DNA of 64,000 nt. Source: Carboxylicivirga fragile (GTDB lineage: Bacteria > Bacteroidota > Bacteroidia > Bacteroidales > Marinilabiliaceae). Positions 22,033 through 32,085 of the stretch are shown here, in pieces. The position numbers and the translations under genes are program-made. The stretch spans positions 62,001 to 126,000 of the forward strand of contig JAFMVD010000006.1 in NCBI GenBank assembly GCA_025499625.1. Direction: 5' to 3'. How positions within the stretch are numbered: position 1 is the stretch's first letter; each line of letters opens with the position of its first letter. Under the pieces are notes generated by a model. That model saw only the letters and a list, made by a program, of their open reading frames with translations. It did no database searches and was not told where the DNA came from.

Positions 22033-23499
22033 ATGAAATATATTTTTCTTTTTATGTTTCTGGTTTCTATGAATGGTATTTTTTCACAACAACCCTATCA
22101 GGCAAACTGGAAATCCATCGATACAAGACCCGTCTCACCTTGGTTTCAGGATGCTAAGTTTGGAATATTTATTCATTGGGGACCGTACTCTGTTCCAGCC
22201 TGGAGTCCTAAAGGCACCTACTCTGAATGGTATCAGTATTGGCTACAAAGCAAAACCCTTTTTGGAAACGGAAAATTTAGTGGATCAGAAGTGTATGATC
22301 ACCATGTTCAAAATTATGGACAACATTTTAGTTATTACAATTTTGGCGAAATGTTTACCGCCCGTGATTTTGATGCTGACGAGTGGGCTCAATTATTTAA
22401 AGATGCAGGAGCCAAATACATGGTAATAACTTCAAAACATCACGATGGTTATTGTCTCTGGCCAAGTAAAGAGGCAAATACTTCATGGGGCTTTCCATGG
22501 AATGCAAAAGACACCGGCGCCAAGCGCGATCTTTTGAAAGAATTAGAAGTAGCAGTGAAAGAAACAGATGTGAAGTTTGGAACCTATTACTCGCTTTACG
22601 AATGGTACAACCCTTTGTGGTTAAAGAATAAGGAAGAATATGCAATTGAGCATATGCATCCTCAATTTAAAGATTTGGTTGAGAATTATAAACCTGATCT
22701 TATCTGGTCCGATGGTGATTGGGATATGGGACCGGAGAAGTGGAAATCGCCTGAGTTATTGGCATGGTTATTTAATGAATCAGTTGTAAAGGAGGACGTA
22801 GTTATTAATGACCGCTGGGGAAAAGGTAGTCGTTTTAAGCATGGTGGTTACTTCTCCACAGAATATCAGGACGGACTCGATGGATCGCATCCTTGGGAGG
22901 AATGTCGGGGTATTGGTTTTTCTTTTGGCTATAATATTAATGAGGATATCATTGACTATGCATCAGCTAGAATATTGATATATATGTTGTTAAATGTGGT
23001 TAGTAATGGTGGTAATCTCTTACTCGATATAGGTCCTGATAAATACGGTAATATTCCACCCATAATGCAAGATCGATTATTGGCTATTGGACAGTGGCTA
23101 AAGGTAAATGGCGAAGCCATATACGGAACACGCAAGTGGGAGCGAGTATGTCAGTGGTCAGAAAAGGGTAAAAAGAATTGGAAACCAGAAGGCACCCATT
23201 ATTTACCCGCCGATTTTATACTAAAGCAAACCATTGATCAACAGCCAGGATATGCTGTTAAAGAAATATTTTTCACAAAAAAAGAAAACACTGTTTATGC
23301 CATTGTTCCAAAGTGGCCTAAAGATGAATTGCTTATCAGGGATTTAAAACTAAATGGTAAAGCAAAAATTACTTTGTTAGGCACAGATATAAATATGGAA
23401 TACATACAAAAAGGTAAGAATGTGATCATTAAAACACCTCACCTTTCACCTGAAGAATTGCCCTGTGATTATGCTTATGTTTTTAAAATACAACAGTAA
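22033..23499 (+). CDS. GH29 alpha-L-fucosidase (GH29-A-like)
   Basis: A 488-residue secreted enzyme with a signal peptide ending near GIFSQQ. The GH29 barrel shows KFGIFIHWGPYS, YMVITSKHHDGYCLW and LIWSDGDWD, where Asp227 is the expected nucleophile. GGNLLLDIGPDKYGNIP and a small C-terminal beta-sandwich (about 385-488) complete the family architecture. It releases alpha-linked L-fucose from chain ends; the general layout is that of the broad-specificity GH29-A group, unlike the neighbour at 25108. It precedes a sulfatase by 18 bases and belongs to the main PUL transcript. No binding module is attached. Confidence 0.95.
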   Translation: MKYIFLFMFLVSMNGIFSQQPYQANWKSIDTRPVSPWFQDAKFGIFIHWGPYSVPAWSPKGTYSEWYQYWLQSKTLFGNGKFSGSEVYDHHVQNYGQHFSYYNFGEMFTARDFDADEWAQLFKDAGAKYMVITSKHHDGYCLWPSKEANTSWGFPWNAKDTGAKRDLLKELEVAVKETDVKFGTYYSLYEWYNPLWLKNKEEYAIEHMHPQFKDLVENYKPDLIWSDGDWDMGPEKWKSPELLAWLFNESVVKEDVVINDRWGKGSRFKHGGYFSTEYQDGLDGSHPWEECRGIGFSFGYNINEDIIDYASARILIYMLLNVVSNGGNLLLDIGPDKYGNIPPIMQDRLLAIGQWLKVNGEAIYGTRKWERVCQWSEKGKKNWKPEGTHYLPADFILKQTIDQQPGYAVKEIFFTKKENTVYAIVPKWPKDELLIRDLKLNGKAKITLLGTDINMEYIQKGKNVIIKTPHLSPEELPCDYAYVFKIQQ

Positions 23500-23517
23500 A
23501 TATTTATTAACGAAACT

Positions 23518-25068
23518 ATGATAATGACAAGTAGACTTCAAGCGTATGTTGTTTTTGGATTTTTAGCCGCATTTCTTTTAGTATCATCTTGTGTTAGTGT
23601 TGAGAAAAAAGAACAACCAAATATTATCCTTTTTTTGGTTGATGATATGGGTTGGCAGGACACATCAGTTCCATTCTGGACAGAAAAAACACCTTATAAT
23701 GAAATATATAACACGCCAGGAATGGAACGGTTGGCTTCTGAAGGGATGATGTTCACTCAGGCTTATGCCACTTCAGTTTGTTCACCAACCCGTATTAGTT
23801 TAATGAGTGGGATGAATGCAGCCCGTCACCGTGTGACAAACTGGACACTCAAAAGAAATGTATCCCAGGATGGGAAGAGTAAAATACTTGATTATCCGCA
23901 ATGGAATGTGAATGGAGTGCAAGCTACCGATACAATCGAACGATCAACTCATGCAACATTGCTACCACAAATATTAAAGAATAATGGTTATTATACGATT
24001 CATTGTGGAAAAGCTCACTTTGGTGCTGTTGGTACACCAGCAGCTGATCCGGTTAACTGTGGTTTTGATGTGAATATAGCAGGCCACGCTGCTGGAGGAT
24101 TAGGTAGTTATTTGGGGACAAAGAATTTTGGAAATAAAGAGCAGGGGGCACATACATTACCATGGGGAGTGCCTGGTTTGGAAAAATACCATGGCGATTC
24201 AATATTTATTACTGAAGCACTGACACGCGAAGCTATACAAGCTATGAATGTTGCCCATCAGAAAAATAAGCCATTCTATCTATATATGTCTCATTATGCA
24301 ATTCATGTTCCCTTGGAAGCGGATAGACGCTTCTATCAAAAATACATTGACAAGGGCTTACCTGAGTCTGAGGCCATGTATGCATCTATGATTGAGGCCA
24401 TGGATCAAAGCCTTGTTGATCTTATGAAATACCTCGATAGTGAAGGAATAGCAGAGAATACGATTGTGCTTTTTATGTCTGATAATGGCGGGTTTAGTTT
24501 ACACCCAAGATCTGGTAAACAACATACACATAATAAACCATTAAACAGTGGGAAAGGTTCAGCCTATGAAGGCGGTATACGGGAGCCTATGATTGTGAAA
24601 TGGCCTGGTAAAGTTAGGCCTAAAACTAAATGTGATGATTACTTAATTATTGAAGATTTCTACCCAACTATCCTTGAAATGGCCGGGGTTAACGATTATA
24701 AAACTGTTCAGCCCATTGATGGTAAAAGTTTTGTGCCCATGCTAAAAGGAAAGGGAACTACAGCAAGAGAGAGGGATCTGTTCTGGCATTTTCCAAATAA
24801 CTGGGGGCCGACAGGACCTGGTATTGGCGCAACAAGTACGATTCGTAGTGGAGATTGGAAATTAATATACTGGTATAAAGATCAGAGTTATGAATTGTTT
24901 AATATTCAGGATGATATTGGTGAATTGTCTGATTTGGCAGAGCAAGAACCTGAAAAAGTAAAAGAGTTAAGTAAGAAACTAGGTAACTATTTACGTAGTG
25001 TTAATGCTCAGCGACCAATATTAAAATCATCAGGGCAAAAAGTACCATGGCCCGATGAAACATTATAA
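23518..25068 (+). CDS. Type I (S1) sulfatase lipoprotein, CxPTR type
   Basis: A 516-residue sulfatase. The start may be the first Met (23518) or the third codon (23524). A lipoprotein signal (LLVSSC) is followed by PNIILFLVDDMGWQD with the first metal ligands. The motif CSPTRISLMSG has Cys88 for conversion to formylglycine. GKAHFG, FMSDNGGFSLHPRSGKQHTHN and a C-terminal subdomain follow. Threonine at motif position 4 is allowed. The HRVTNWTL stretch after the motif reminds me of the S1_16 group that includes Gal/GalNAc-4-sulfatases, but that is recall and not proof. It lies 18 bases after one fucosidase and 36 before another, so it probably removes sulfate that blocks fucose or galactose removal. 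Confidence 0.94.
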   Translation: MIMTSRLQAYVVFGFLAAFLLVSSCVSVEKKEQPNIILFLVDDMGWQDTSVPFWTEKTPYNEIYNTPGMERLASEGMMFTQAYATSVCSPTRISLMSGMNAARHRVTNWTLKRNVSQDGKSKILDYPQWNVNGVQATDTIERSTHATLLPQILKNNGYYTIHCGKAHFGAVGTPAADPVNCGFDVNIAGHAAGGLGSYLGTKNFGNKEQGAHTLPWGVPGLEKYHGDSIFITEALTREAIQAMNVAHQKNKPFYLYMSHYAIHVPLEADRRFYQKYIDKGLPESEAMYASMIEAMDQSLVDLMKYLDSEGIAENTIVLFMSDNGGFSLHPRSGKQHTHNKPLNSGKGSAYEGGIREPMIVKWPGKVRPKTKCDDYLIIEDFYPTILEMAGVNDYKTVQPIDGKSFVPMLKGKGTTARERDLFWHFPNNWGPTGPGIGATSTIRSGDWKLIYWYKDQSYELFNIQDDIGELSDLAEQEPEKVKELSKKLGNYLRSVNAQRPILKSSGQKVPWPDETL

Positions 25069-25107
25069 CTTGATCAAAAACATTTAAATAAATATAAAGC
25101 ATAAGTG

Positions 25108-27255
25108 ATGAATTGGAAGTTTTTTATTTTGGTTTCGATTGTAAGTTTATCTGCTTGTACAATAGAGAAAGAGCGTTCTTACGAAAAGCTCCTGGCATTT
25201 GAAAAAGGGACAGACTTGGAAGAGAAAGTAGTAAAATCAGCGCATGTTGTACCTACAAAACAGCAGCTAGATTGGCAAAAGCTGGAGATGACAGCCTTTA
25301 TTCATTTTACAGTAAACACTTTCACCGATATGGAATGGGGACATGGAGATGAATCACCTTCTATCTTTAACCCAACAGAGTTAGATGTTCGTCAGTGGGT
25401 TAAAACCTTAAAAGATGGCGGGATGAAAATGGTTATTTTAACTGCCAAACATCACGATGGTTTTTGCCTGTGGCCGACTAAAACAACAAAGCATTCAGTA
25501 GTATCTACACTATGGAAAGATGGGAAAGGCGATGTGGTAAAAGAATTGAAGGAAGCTTGTGATGAGTTTGACTTAAAGTTTGGAGTATATCTTTCTCCTT
25601 GGGATCGTAATGCCGAATGTTATGGTGACTCACCACGTTATAACGATTTTTTTAATGAGCAATTAACCGAACTTTTAACATGGTATGGTAAAGTAGATGA
25701 AGTTTGGTTTGATGGAGCTTGTGGTGAAGGTCCCAATGGAAAAAAGCAGGAGTACGATTGGGAATCATATTATAATACAATAAAAAAGCTACAGCCTGAT
25801 GCTGTGGTTGCAGTCAGTGGTGAAGATGTACGCTGGGTTGGTACCGAATCAGGTTATGGGCGCGAAACAGAGTGGAGTGTTACTCCTTTTGCTCCCGGAG
25901 CTACTCCTCAAATGCAAGCCATTAATGATGAGTTGGGATTGTCGGCTACATCTAAAGATTTAGGAAGTCGAGCTATGATTGAAAAAGCGGATCACCTCTT
26001 TTGGTATCCGGCGGAAGTAGATGTGTCGATTCGTCCGGGCTGGTTCTATCATAAACATGAGGATGATAAGGTGAAATCACTGACTAAAATGGTTGATATC
26101 TATTTCAATTCGGTGGGTATGAATGCTGTATTGTTATTAAATATTCCACCCGATACCCGTGGTTTAATTCACGAAAATGATGTTGCTCGATTGAAGGAGT
26201 TTAAAACCTACCTTGATGAAACATTTGAGAATAACTTATGCGCCGGAGCTCAGGCACTAGGAGATAAAAATGCAAATAAAGCAATTGATGGTGATTATGA
26301 CACATATTGGGAATTGAATGAATTACCGGCAAGCGTTGTTTATGAGCTACCAGAGGCTAAGAAGATGAATGTTGTAATGCTTCAAGAGTACATTGCCAAA
26401 GGCCAGCGTGTTGAACGTTTTAAGGTAGAAGTTAAAATAGATGATAAATGGCAAGAAGTAGTTACAGGTACAAGCATTGGATATAAGCGCTTATTACGAT
26501 TTCCAAGTATTACATCTAAACAAATAAAATTGACCATTCTGCAAGCCAGAGATGGTGCTATGATAAATACCTTTGGCTTATTTAACTCCCCCGATATACT
26601 GTCTGACCCTATAATTAGTCGATCTCTTGATGGTGAAGTTAGCATTGTTGCCGAAACACCTCACCCGGTAATAACATATACTTTAGATGGTAGTGAACCA
26701 AGTGCTGAATCAAAAGTATATACAAAACCTTTTGCATTGCCTAATGGTGGTACGGTAAAGGCTAAAGCGTTTATACAAGACTTTAAAAAAGCGAGCGGAA
26801 CAAAATCGCAACAATATGATATTTGCAAGGCCAAATGGAGTGTGATTGATTATAGTTATAAAGCAGGTGATTTTGGAGCTGAAAATGCCATTGATGGAAA
26901 CCCAAATACAATGTGGCATACTCCATGGGGACAGGATGTTCCTAAACACCCTCACCATATAAGTGTCGATTTGGGTGAAAAACTAGCCTTGAAAGGGTTT
27001 ACTTATACACCACGTACAGATGACAACAAAAGTGGAACGATTTTTAAATACGCTTTCTATGTGAGTAACAATGGTAAAGACTGGAAGAAAGTAAAAACGA
27101 AGGGTGAATTCAGTAATATCAAGAATAATCCTGTGAAACAAGAAATACGCTTTCAACGATCATATTCAGCTCGATACTTTAAGTTCGAAAGTAAAGAAGG
27201 TATTTATAATGAGGACTGGATCGCCGTTGGTGAATTGGGCGTAATTACTAAGTAA
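25108..27255 (+). CDS. GH29 alpha-1,3/4-L-fucosidase (GH29-B-like) with C-terminal binding modules
   Basis: A 715-residue lipoprotein (SLSAC, Cys near residue 17); a GTG codon directly precedes the chosen ATG. The catalytic domain (about 45-370) contains TAFIHFTVNTF, LTAKHHDGFCLW and EVWFDGACGEGPNGKKQEYDW-type sequence with nucleophile Asp202. The FDGACGEGPNGKKQEYDW block is characteristic of GH29-B enzymes acting on Lewis-type branched alpha-1,3/4-fucose. A first discoidin-like sandwich (about 370-495), a chitobiase-C-like insert with YTLDGSEPS (about 500-565) and a second F5/8 discoidin domain (about 570-715) follow. These extra domains probably bind galactose-containing termini. Together with the fucosidase at 22033 it covers different fucose linkages. 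Same strand and spacing as the rest of the PUL. Confidence 0.95.
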   Translation: MNWKFFILVSIVSLSACTIEKERSYEKLLAFEKGTDLEEKVVKSAHVVPTKQQLDWQKLEMTAFIHFTVNTFTDMEWGHGDESPSIFNPTELDVRQWVKTLKDGGMKMVILTAKHHDGFCLWPTKTTKHSVVSTLWKDGKGDVVKELKEACDEFDLKFGVYLSPWDRNAECYGDSPRYNDFFNEQLTELLTWYGKVDEVWFDGACGEGPNGKKQEYDWESYYNTIKKLQPDAVVAVSGEDVRWVGTESGYGRETEWSVTPFAPGATPQMQAINDELGLSATSKDLGSRAMIEKADHLFWYPAEVDVSIRPGWFYHKHEDDKVKSLTKMVDIYFNSVGMNAVLLLNIPPDTRGLIHENDVARLKEFKTYLDETFENNLCAGAQALGDKNANKAIDGDYDTYWELNELPASVVYELPEAKKMNVVMLQEYIAKGQRVERFKVEVKIDDKWQEVVTGTSIGYKRLLRFPSITSKQIKLTILQARDGAMINTFGLFNSPDILSDPIISRSLDGEVSIVAETPHPVITYTLDGSEPSAESKVYTKPFALPNGGTVKAKAFIQDFKKASGTKSQQYDICKAKWSVIDYSYKAGDFGAENAIDGNPNTMWHTPWGQDVPKHPHHISVDLGEKLALKGFTYTPRTDDNKSGTIFKYAFYVSNNGKDWKKVKTKGEFSNIKNNPVKQEIRFQRSYSARYFKFESKEGIYNEDWIAVGELGVITK

Positions 27256-27322
27256 AACATACGTAGTAAGGGACAATTAAGTGAGGTTGTTTTATTAATT
27301 TTTTGACATAGAACTTATACTT

Positions 27323-28093
27323 ATGAGAACACGAGAATTATTAATTCGTATAGCTTTATTACTGCCGCTGTTTATTGGTGTTGGCTGTGGGAAAAGTGAT
27401 TCAGAACCACGTAAAGGCCAAACCAACGCGGTGTTTAATCCCGATAAAACCTATGGCGTTATGACCGATATTGATGGGAACGAGTATCGCACCATACAAA
27501 TAGGAAACCAGGTGTGGATGGCCCAAAATCTGCGCTCAAAACACTTCCGTAATGGCGATCCAATAGTGGCTCATCCCGACGGCGATTGGTACGCTATTGA
27601 AGAACCTGCCTATTGTGCAGTAAATAACTGCAAACACATCGACAGCATCGCCACCTTTGGTCTGCTGTACAACGGTCATGTGGTGGCCGATGCGCGACAA
27701 GTTGCTCCCAAGGGCTGGCGCATCCCTACAAAAGAAGACGTATTTGACCTGATAAGCCATCTAAATACTGATGAAGGCATTACATACGATTGGGGCAATA
27801 CTATTGTGGGTGGCATGTTGCGTGAGGCGGGCTCCCTACACTGGCAGCCTTCCAATGATGGAGCAGACAATAGTAGCGGACTCTCCCTGCTACCAACAGG
27901 CATCCGCCAGAGCGAAATGTTCTTGGGAACAAATAAAATGACTACTTTATATACATCTAGCTTATTTGATGAGAAAAATGAGAATTCTAGGGGATTTCTT
28001 ACGTATCGTACTTATGCTTTATCTCTCCAAATCAGTATTAATTCCACTCCTCCAATTACTAGTGGATGTTCAATACGTTGTATCAAGGAATAA
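27323..28093 (+). CDS. FISUMP-domain lipoprotein, GC-rich and probably acquired
   Basis: A 256-residue lipoprotein (FIGVGC, Cys near residue 23) with one Fibrobacter succinogenes major paralogous domain. It begins GNEYRTIQIGNQVWMAQNL (about 51-69), has GWRIPTKEDVFDLISHL (about 130-146) and SGLSLLPTGIR, and ends CSIRCIKE. Such proteins are surface-exposed and of unclear role, perhaps adhesins or glycan binders. Base composition is odd: I count 31/60 G+C at 27541-27600 and 37/60 at 27661-27720. For comparison the preceding gene has 20/60 at 27121-27180 and this gene's own tail has 19/60 at 27961-28020. The body of the gene therefore looks foreign, inserted between a fucosidase and an alpha-galactosidase, while its last 130 bases match the locus. 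Confidence 0.9.
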   Translation: MRTRELLIRIALLLPLFIGVGCGKSDSEPRKGQTNAVFNPDKTYGVMTDIDGNEYRTIQIGNQVWMAQNLRSKHFRNGDPIVAHPDGDWYAIEEPAYCAVNNCKHIDSIATFGLLYNGHVVADARQVAPKGWRIPTKEDVFDLISHLNTDEGITYDWGNTIVGGMLREAGSLHWQPSNDGADNSSGLSLLPTGIRQSEMFLGTNKMTTLYTSSLFDEKNENSRGFLTYRTYALSLQISINSTPPITSGCSIRCIKE

Positions 28094-28127
28094 AAAGTTA
28101 GAATCATTAAAATATACAAGAATAAAG

Positions 28128-29372
28128 ATGAAAAAACCTTTAATATTATTGGTAACGGTAGTTTTTTTAATTACTGGCTGTAGGAATAATGTAGAGAATA
28201 GCAATACCGTGGGTGGGCAATCAGCTATTAAGCCTCTAACTCCATTAATGGGTTGGGCGAGTTGGAATCAATTCAGGGTTAATATCAATGAAGACATCAT
28301 TAAGTCGCAGGCCGATGCATTGATTACAACCGGGATGAAGGATGCGGGATACACCTTTGTGAATATCGACGATGGCTTTTTTGGCGGTCGCGATTCTTTA
28401 GGTAATATCATTCCTCATCCTACCCGATTTCCAAATGGAATGAAGGCAGTAGCAGATTATATACATAGTAAGGGACTGAAAGCAGGTATTTATTCCGATG
28501 CAGGAATAAATACCTGTGCCTCTTATTGGGATAAAGATACTATTGGTGTTGGTATGGGTTTGTTTGGTCATGATAGGCAAGATTTAACATTAATGCTGCA
28601 AAAATGGGGATATGATTTTATAAAGGTAGACTGGTGTGGCGGTCAGTGGTTAGGTTTGGATGAGCAAACAAGGTATACCCAAATATCCAATTTAATTAAT
28701 GAGATTAAACCAGGTACCATTTATAATATTTGTCGTTGGGAGTTCCCTGGTACGTGGGCTATAAATATTGCTGATTCGTGGCGTATATCAGGTGATATTG
28801 AAAACAAGTTTGAGTCAATATTACACATCATCGACAAAAATGCAGATCTATGGAAGTATGCATCTCCAGGGCATTTCAACGATATGGATATGTTACAGGT
28901 TGGGAGAGGTATGAGTTTTGAAGAAGATAAGGCTCATTTTTCAATGTGGAGCATACTAAATTCTCCTCTTATGGCAGGTAACGATCTACGTAGTATATCG
29001 CGACAAACTCTGGCAATTCTGACCAATAAAGAAGTAATTGCCTTAAATCAGGATCCGTTTTGTTACCAAGCTCGCCGCCTAATCGATCATGGCGAATTAG
29101 AAGTGTGGGGTAAGCCTTTGGTATCTACAGTGAGTGGCCAGGTGGCAGTAGCATTACTCAACAGAACCGACACAATGCAATCCATTGAATTTGATTTGGA
29201 GTCCGTAGGAATTGATTCGGGTAAAGGCTATAAGTACCGCGACTTATGGAAGAAAGAGACGTCACAAAGCCTTCGTGATTCTAGCCTTTGTTTTGATGTT
29301 CCCGGTCACGGTATTGTGTTATTACGAGTTGATGGCCATTCGAAGCCATACAATGTTTATGAATATAACTAG
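28128..29372 (+). CDS. GH27 alpha-galactosidase (or alpha-N-acetylgalactosaminidase)
   Basis: A 414-residue lipoprotein (FLITGC) starting at the Met before the signal. An in-frame extension to 27966 would overlap the FISUMP gene and lacks a signal-like start. The GH27 barrel begins LTPLMGWASWNQF and contains TFVNIDDGFFG, GIYSDAGINTC and FIKVDWCGGQ with nucleophile Asp168. SWRISGDIE supplies acid/base Asp223. HFNDMDMLQVG and ALNQDP are also typical. The final 100 residues form the usual antiparallel beta domain. It removes terminal alpha-galactose or alpha-GalNAc; blood-group or alpha-Gal epitopes fit the rest of the locus. The next gene, GH2, begins 3 bases after its stop, so translation is probably coupled. 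Confidence 0.94.
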   Translation: MKKPLILLVTVVFLITGCRNNVENSNTVGGQSAIKPLTPLMGWASWNQFRVNINEDIIKSQADALITTGMKDAGYTFVNIDDGFFGGRDSLGNIIPHPTRFPNGMKAVADYIHSKGLKAGIYSDAGINTCASYWDKDTIGVGMGLFGHDRQDLTLMLQKWGYDFIKVDWCGGQWLGLDEQTRYTQISNLINEIKPGTIYNICRWEFPGTWAINIADSWRISGDIENKFESILHIIDKNADLWKYASPGHFNDMDMLQVGRGMSFEEDKAHFSMWSILNSPLMAGNDLRSISRQTLAILTNKEVIALNQDPFCYQARRLIDHGELEVWGKPLVSTVSGQVAVALLNRTDTMQSIEFDLESVGIDSGKGYKYRDLWKKETSQSLRDSSLCFDVPGHGIVLLRVDGHSKPYNVYEYN

Positions 29373-29375
29373 TAA

Positions 29376-32063
29376 GTGAAAAAAAATAATGTGATGAGGT
29401 ATCTTTTTTTAGTAATAGGTTTTTTGTGTTTTGTTGATGTTTCTGCAACTCATCAACCGGAATTTTCAACAGCCGGTTTTTTTCAGTTGGCTAATACTGG
29501 GCGTGATGTTTATTCTATGAATGTGGCATGGCGTTTTCATAAAGGGCAACAGGAAAGTGCTTTTCAAAAAGATTTTGATGATAGCCAATGGAATGTTGTA
29601 GCCGTACCACATGGTATTGAGTATTTACCTACCGAAGCGAGTGGTTGTATAAATTATCAAGGTGAGGTGTGGTATCGCAAGCATTTTGAAGCTGACAAAC
29701 AACTAAAAGGTAAGAAACTGTTTTTGCACTTTGAGGCTATCATGGGAAAATCAAAAGTGTGGATTAATGGGCATTTGGTAAAAGAATACTTTGGTGGATT
29801 TTTGCCTGTTATTGCTGATATAACTCAATATATCAATTGGGATGGTGATAATGTAATTGCTGTTTGGGCCGATAATAGTAATGATCCTTTGTATCCTCCC
29901 GGTAAAGCTCAGGAAGTATTGGATTTTTCTTATTTCGGAGGAATTTATCGCGACTGCTGGTTAGTGGCTCATAATAAGGTGTATTTAACAAATCCTAATT
30001 ATGAGAATGAAGTAGCAGGCGGAGGACTTTTAGTAGCCTTCAATAATGTGTCGGAGCAAAAAGCTGATATCGAGCTAAAAGCACATTTGAGAAATGAGTT
30101 AAAGTCAGGATTCAGAGGTACAGTTAACTATGAATTGATCGATAAGAATGGACTAGTTGTGGCTTCAAATAATGCTGCACTAAAAGTTAAGGGTCAATCA
30201 GCCGGTTCTACAGCACAAACTATAAATATTGAAAAGCCTCACTTATGGTCGCCCGACTCACCTTATTTATACCAATTACATGTTCGTATAAAGGATGACA
30301 AAGGAAATGTAGTGGATGGATACCGCAAACGAATTGGTATAAGAAGTATCGAGTTTAAAGGGCAAGAAGGCTTTTGGCTCAATGGCAAACCTTATCCACA
30401 ACCAATGATAGGTGCTAATCGTCATCAGGATTTTGCTGTTTTGGGTAATGCTTTACCAAATAGTTTGCATTGGCGCGATGCCAAGAAATTGCGCGATGTA
30501 GGCATGAAAGTAATTCGTAATGCCCATTATCCTCAAGATCCGGCCTTTATGGATGCTTGTGATGAATTGGGATTATTTGTTATCGTAAATACTCCGGGGT
30601 GGCAGTTTTGGAATAAAGATCCAATATTTGAAAAGCGTGTTTATTCAGATATCCGAAATATGGTACGTCGCGATCGTAATCATGCCAGTATTTGGCTTTG
30701 GGAGCCCATTTTAAATGAGACCTGGTATCCTGATGATTTTGCAAAAAACACACGAAATATTGTTGAAGAAGAATTTCCATACCCTAATTGTTACTGTGCC
30801 TGTGATGCTGAAGCACGAGGTAATGAGCACTTTGATATTTTATTTGGACATCCACAAACAGGTGACACCAATTGGGCATTAGAACACTTAGATCCAAATA
30901 AAACATACTTTACGCGTGAGTGGGGAGATAATGTCGATGATTGGAACTCACATAATTCACCAAGCCGTGTTAATAAATCCTGGGGTGAGCAAGCCATGTT
31001 AATTCAAGCTAAGCATTATGCCTTTCCTGATTATAAAAAAACCTGTTTTGATGCTTTGTACCGAACAACGCGTCAGCATGTGGGAGGTACTTTGTGGCAC
31101 TCTTTTGATCACCAACGTGGTTATCATCCCGATCCATTTTATGGCGGTATTATGGATGTGTTTCGCCAGCCGAAGTATTCATATGAATTATTCAAAGCAC
31201 AGCGATCTCTTTTAAATAGTGATCTTATTGCTGAAACTGGACCAATGGTTTTTATTGCTCATGAAATGACGCCTTTCTCATCTCCTGATGTCACAGTCTA
31301 CTCCAATTGTGATGAAGTGCGCTTGCAGGTTTTTGAAAAAGGAAGGGAATACACCTATACAAAAGAGAAGAAAGAGCAAGGAATCCAAAGTCCTATTATT
31401 GTTTTTAAAGACGTGTATGACTTTATGGATGATAAAGCCTTGTCGAGAGGCAGAAAGCAAAACGAAGTGTATATGCAAGCCGATGGATACATCGATGGAA
31501 TAAAGGTAACAAGCCACCGTATTGAACCTGCTCGCCGCCCTGAGAAAATAATGCTCTGGTTGGATAATGAGAAGGTGGATTTAAAAGCTGACGGTTCGGA
31601 TTGTGTAACTATAGTTGCCGCTATTACTGATAAGAATGGAAATATCAAACGCTTGAATAATTATTTTATCAAGTTTGAGATAGAGGGCGAAGGTCAGATT
31701 GTAGGCAATGAATCAGTATTGGCTAATCCACGACCAGTTAACTGGGGCACAGCACCTGTACTAGTGAAGGCTTCAGTACAAGCAGGAACAATAAAGGTAC
31801 AGGCATCTGTTTTGTTCGAGGGCAGTCAGACGCCAATAAGCGCAGAGCTTGAGTTTTCAAGTGTTTCAAGTACCGATAAGCTTTTATACTCTTCCGAAGA
31901 GTGGAGTGAAAAGCAAAGTGTTGTGGTCCCAGATTCTTTACCTAATATGGAGCTTAATACAGAAATGAAAAAGGAACTTGAGCGGGTTAGGAAAGAGTTG
32001 AATAATTTAAAACTTAAAGAAGTAGAGCGTCAGCAAGAAGCGTTTGGTGAGAAGAAAAAATAA
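29376..32063 (+). CDS. GH2 beta-galactosidase-like enzyme with charged coiled-coil tail
   Basis: An 895-residue GH2 enzyme; the start is GTG (29376), or an ATG at 29394 that precedes a good signal peptide (MRYLFLVIGFLCFVDVSA). Domains: jelly roll (about 40-210, with VWYRKHFE and KVWINGHLV), immunoglobulin-like (about 215-330), and TIM barrel with acid/base Glu448 (WEPILNE) and nucleophile Glu515 (TREWGD). Extra beta domains follow to about 830. The active-site spelling differs from the LacZ-like GH2 enzymes of this window, so specificity likely differs; beta-galactosidase is the default guess. The last 35 residues (KKELERVRKELNNLKLKE) form a highly charged helix, unusual in a secreted hydrolase. 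The start is 3 bases after the GH27 stop, and GH20 follows after 22 bases. Confidence 0.9.
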   Translation: MKKNNVMRYLFLVIGFLCFVDVSATHQPEFSTAGFFQLANTGRDVYSMNVAWRFHKGQQESAFQKDFDDSQWNVVAVPHGIEYLPTEASGCINYQGEVWYRKHFEADKQLKGKKLFLHFEAIMGKSKVWINGHLVKEYFGGFLPVIADITQYINWDGDNVIAVWADNSNDPLYPPGKAQEVLDFSYFGGIYRDCWLVAHNKVYLTNPNYENEVAGGGLLVAFNNVSEQKADIELKAHLRNELKSGFRGTVNYELIDKNGLVVASNNAALKVKGQSAGSTAQTINIEKPHLWSPDSPYLYQLHVRIKDDKGNVVDGYRKRIGIRSIEFKGQEGFWLNGKPYPQPMIGANRHQDFAVLGNALPNSLHWRDAKKLRDVGMKVIRNAHYPQDPAFMDACDELGLFVIVNTPGWQFWNKDPIFEKRVYSDIRNMVRRDRNHASIWLWEPILNETWYPDDFAKNTRNIVEEEFPYPNCYCACDAEARGNEHFDILFGHPQTGDTNWALEHLDPNKTYFTREWGDNVDDWNSHNSPSRVNKSWGEQAMLIQAKHYAFPDYKKTCFDALYRTTRQHVGGTLWHSFDHQRGYHPDPFYGGIMDVFRQPKYSYELFKAQRSLLNSDLIAETGPMVFIAHEMTPFSSPDVTVYSNCDEVRLQVFEKGREYTYTKEKKEQGIQSPIIVFKDVYDFMDDKALSRGRKQNEVYMQADGYIDGIKVTSHRIEPARRPEKIMLWLDNEKVDLKADGSDCVTIVAAITDKNGNIKRLNNYFIKFEIEGEGQIVGNESVLANPRPVNWGTAPVLVKASVQAGTIKVQASVLFEGSQTPISAELEFSSVSSTDKLLYSSEEWSEKQSVVVPDSLPNMELNTEMKKELERVRKELNNLKLKEVERQQEAFGEKKK

Positions 32064-32085
32064 ATAAGAGTTAAAATTACGAGAT

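Noticed and set aside
27966..28127. N-terminal extension of the GH27 gene overlapping the FISUMP gene
   Set aside because: The extra 54 residues read through the FISUMP coding end and lack signal-peptide character; the Met at 28128 directly starts a good lipoprotein signal.
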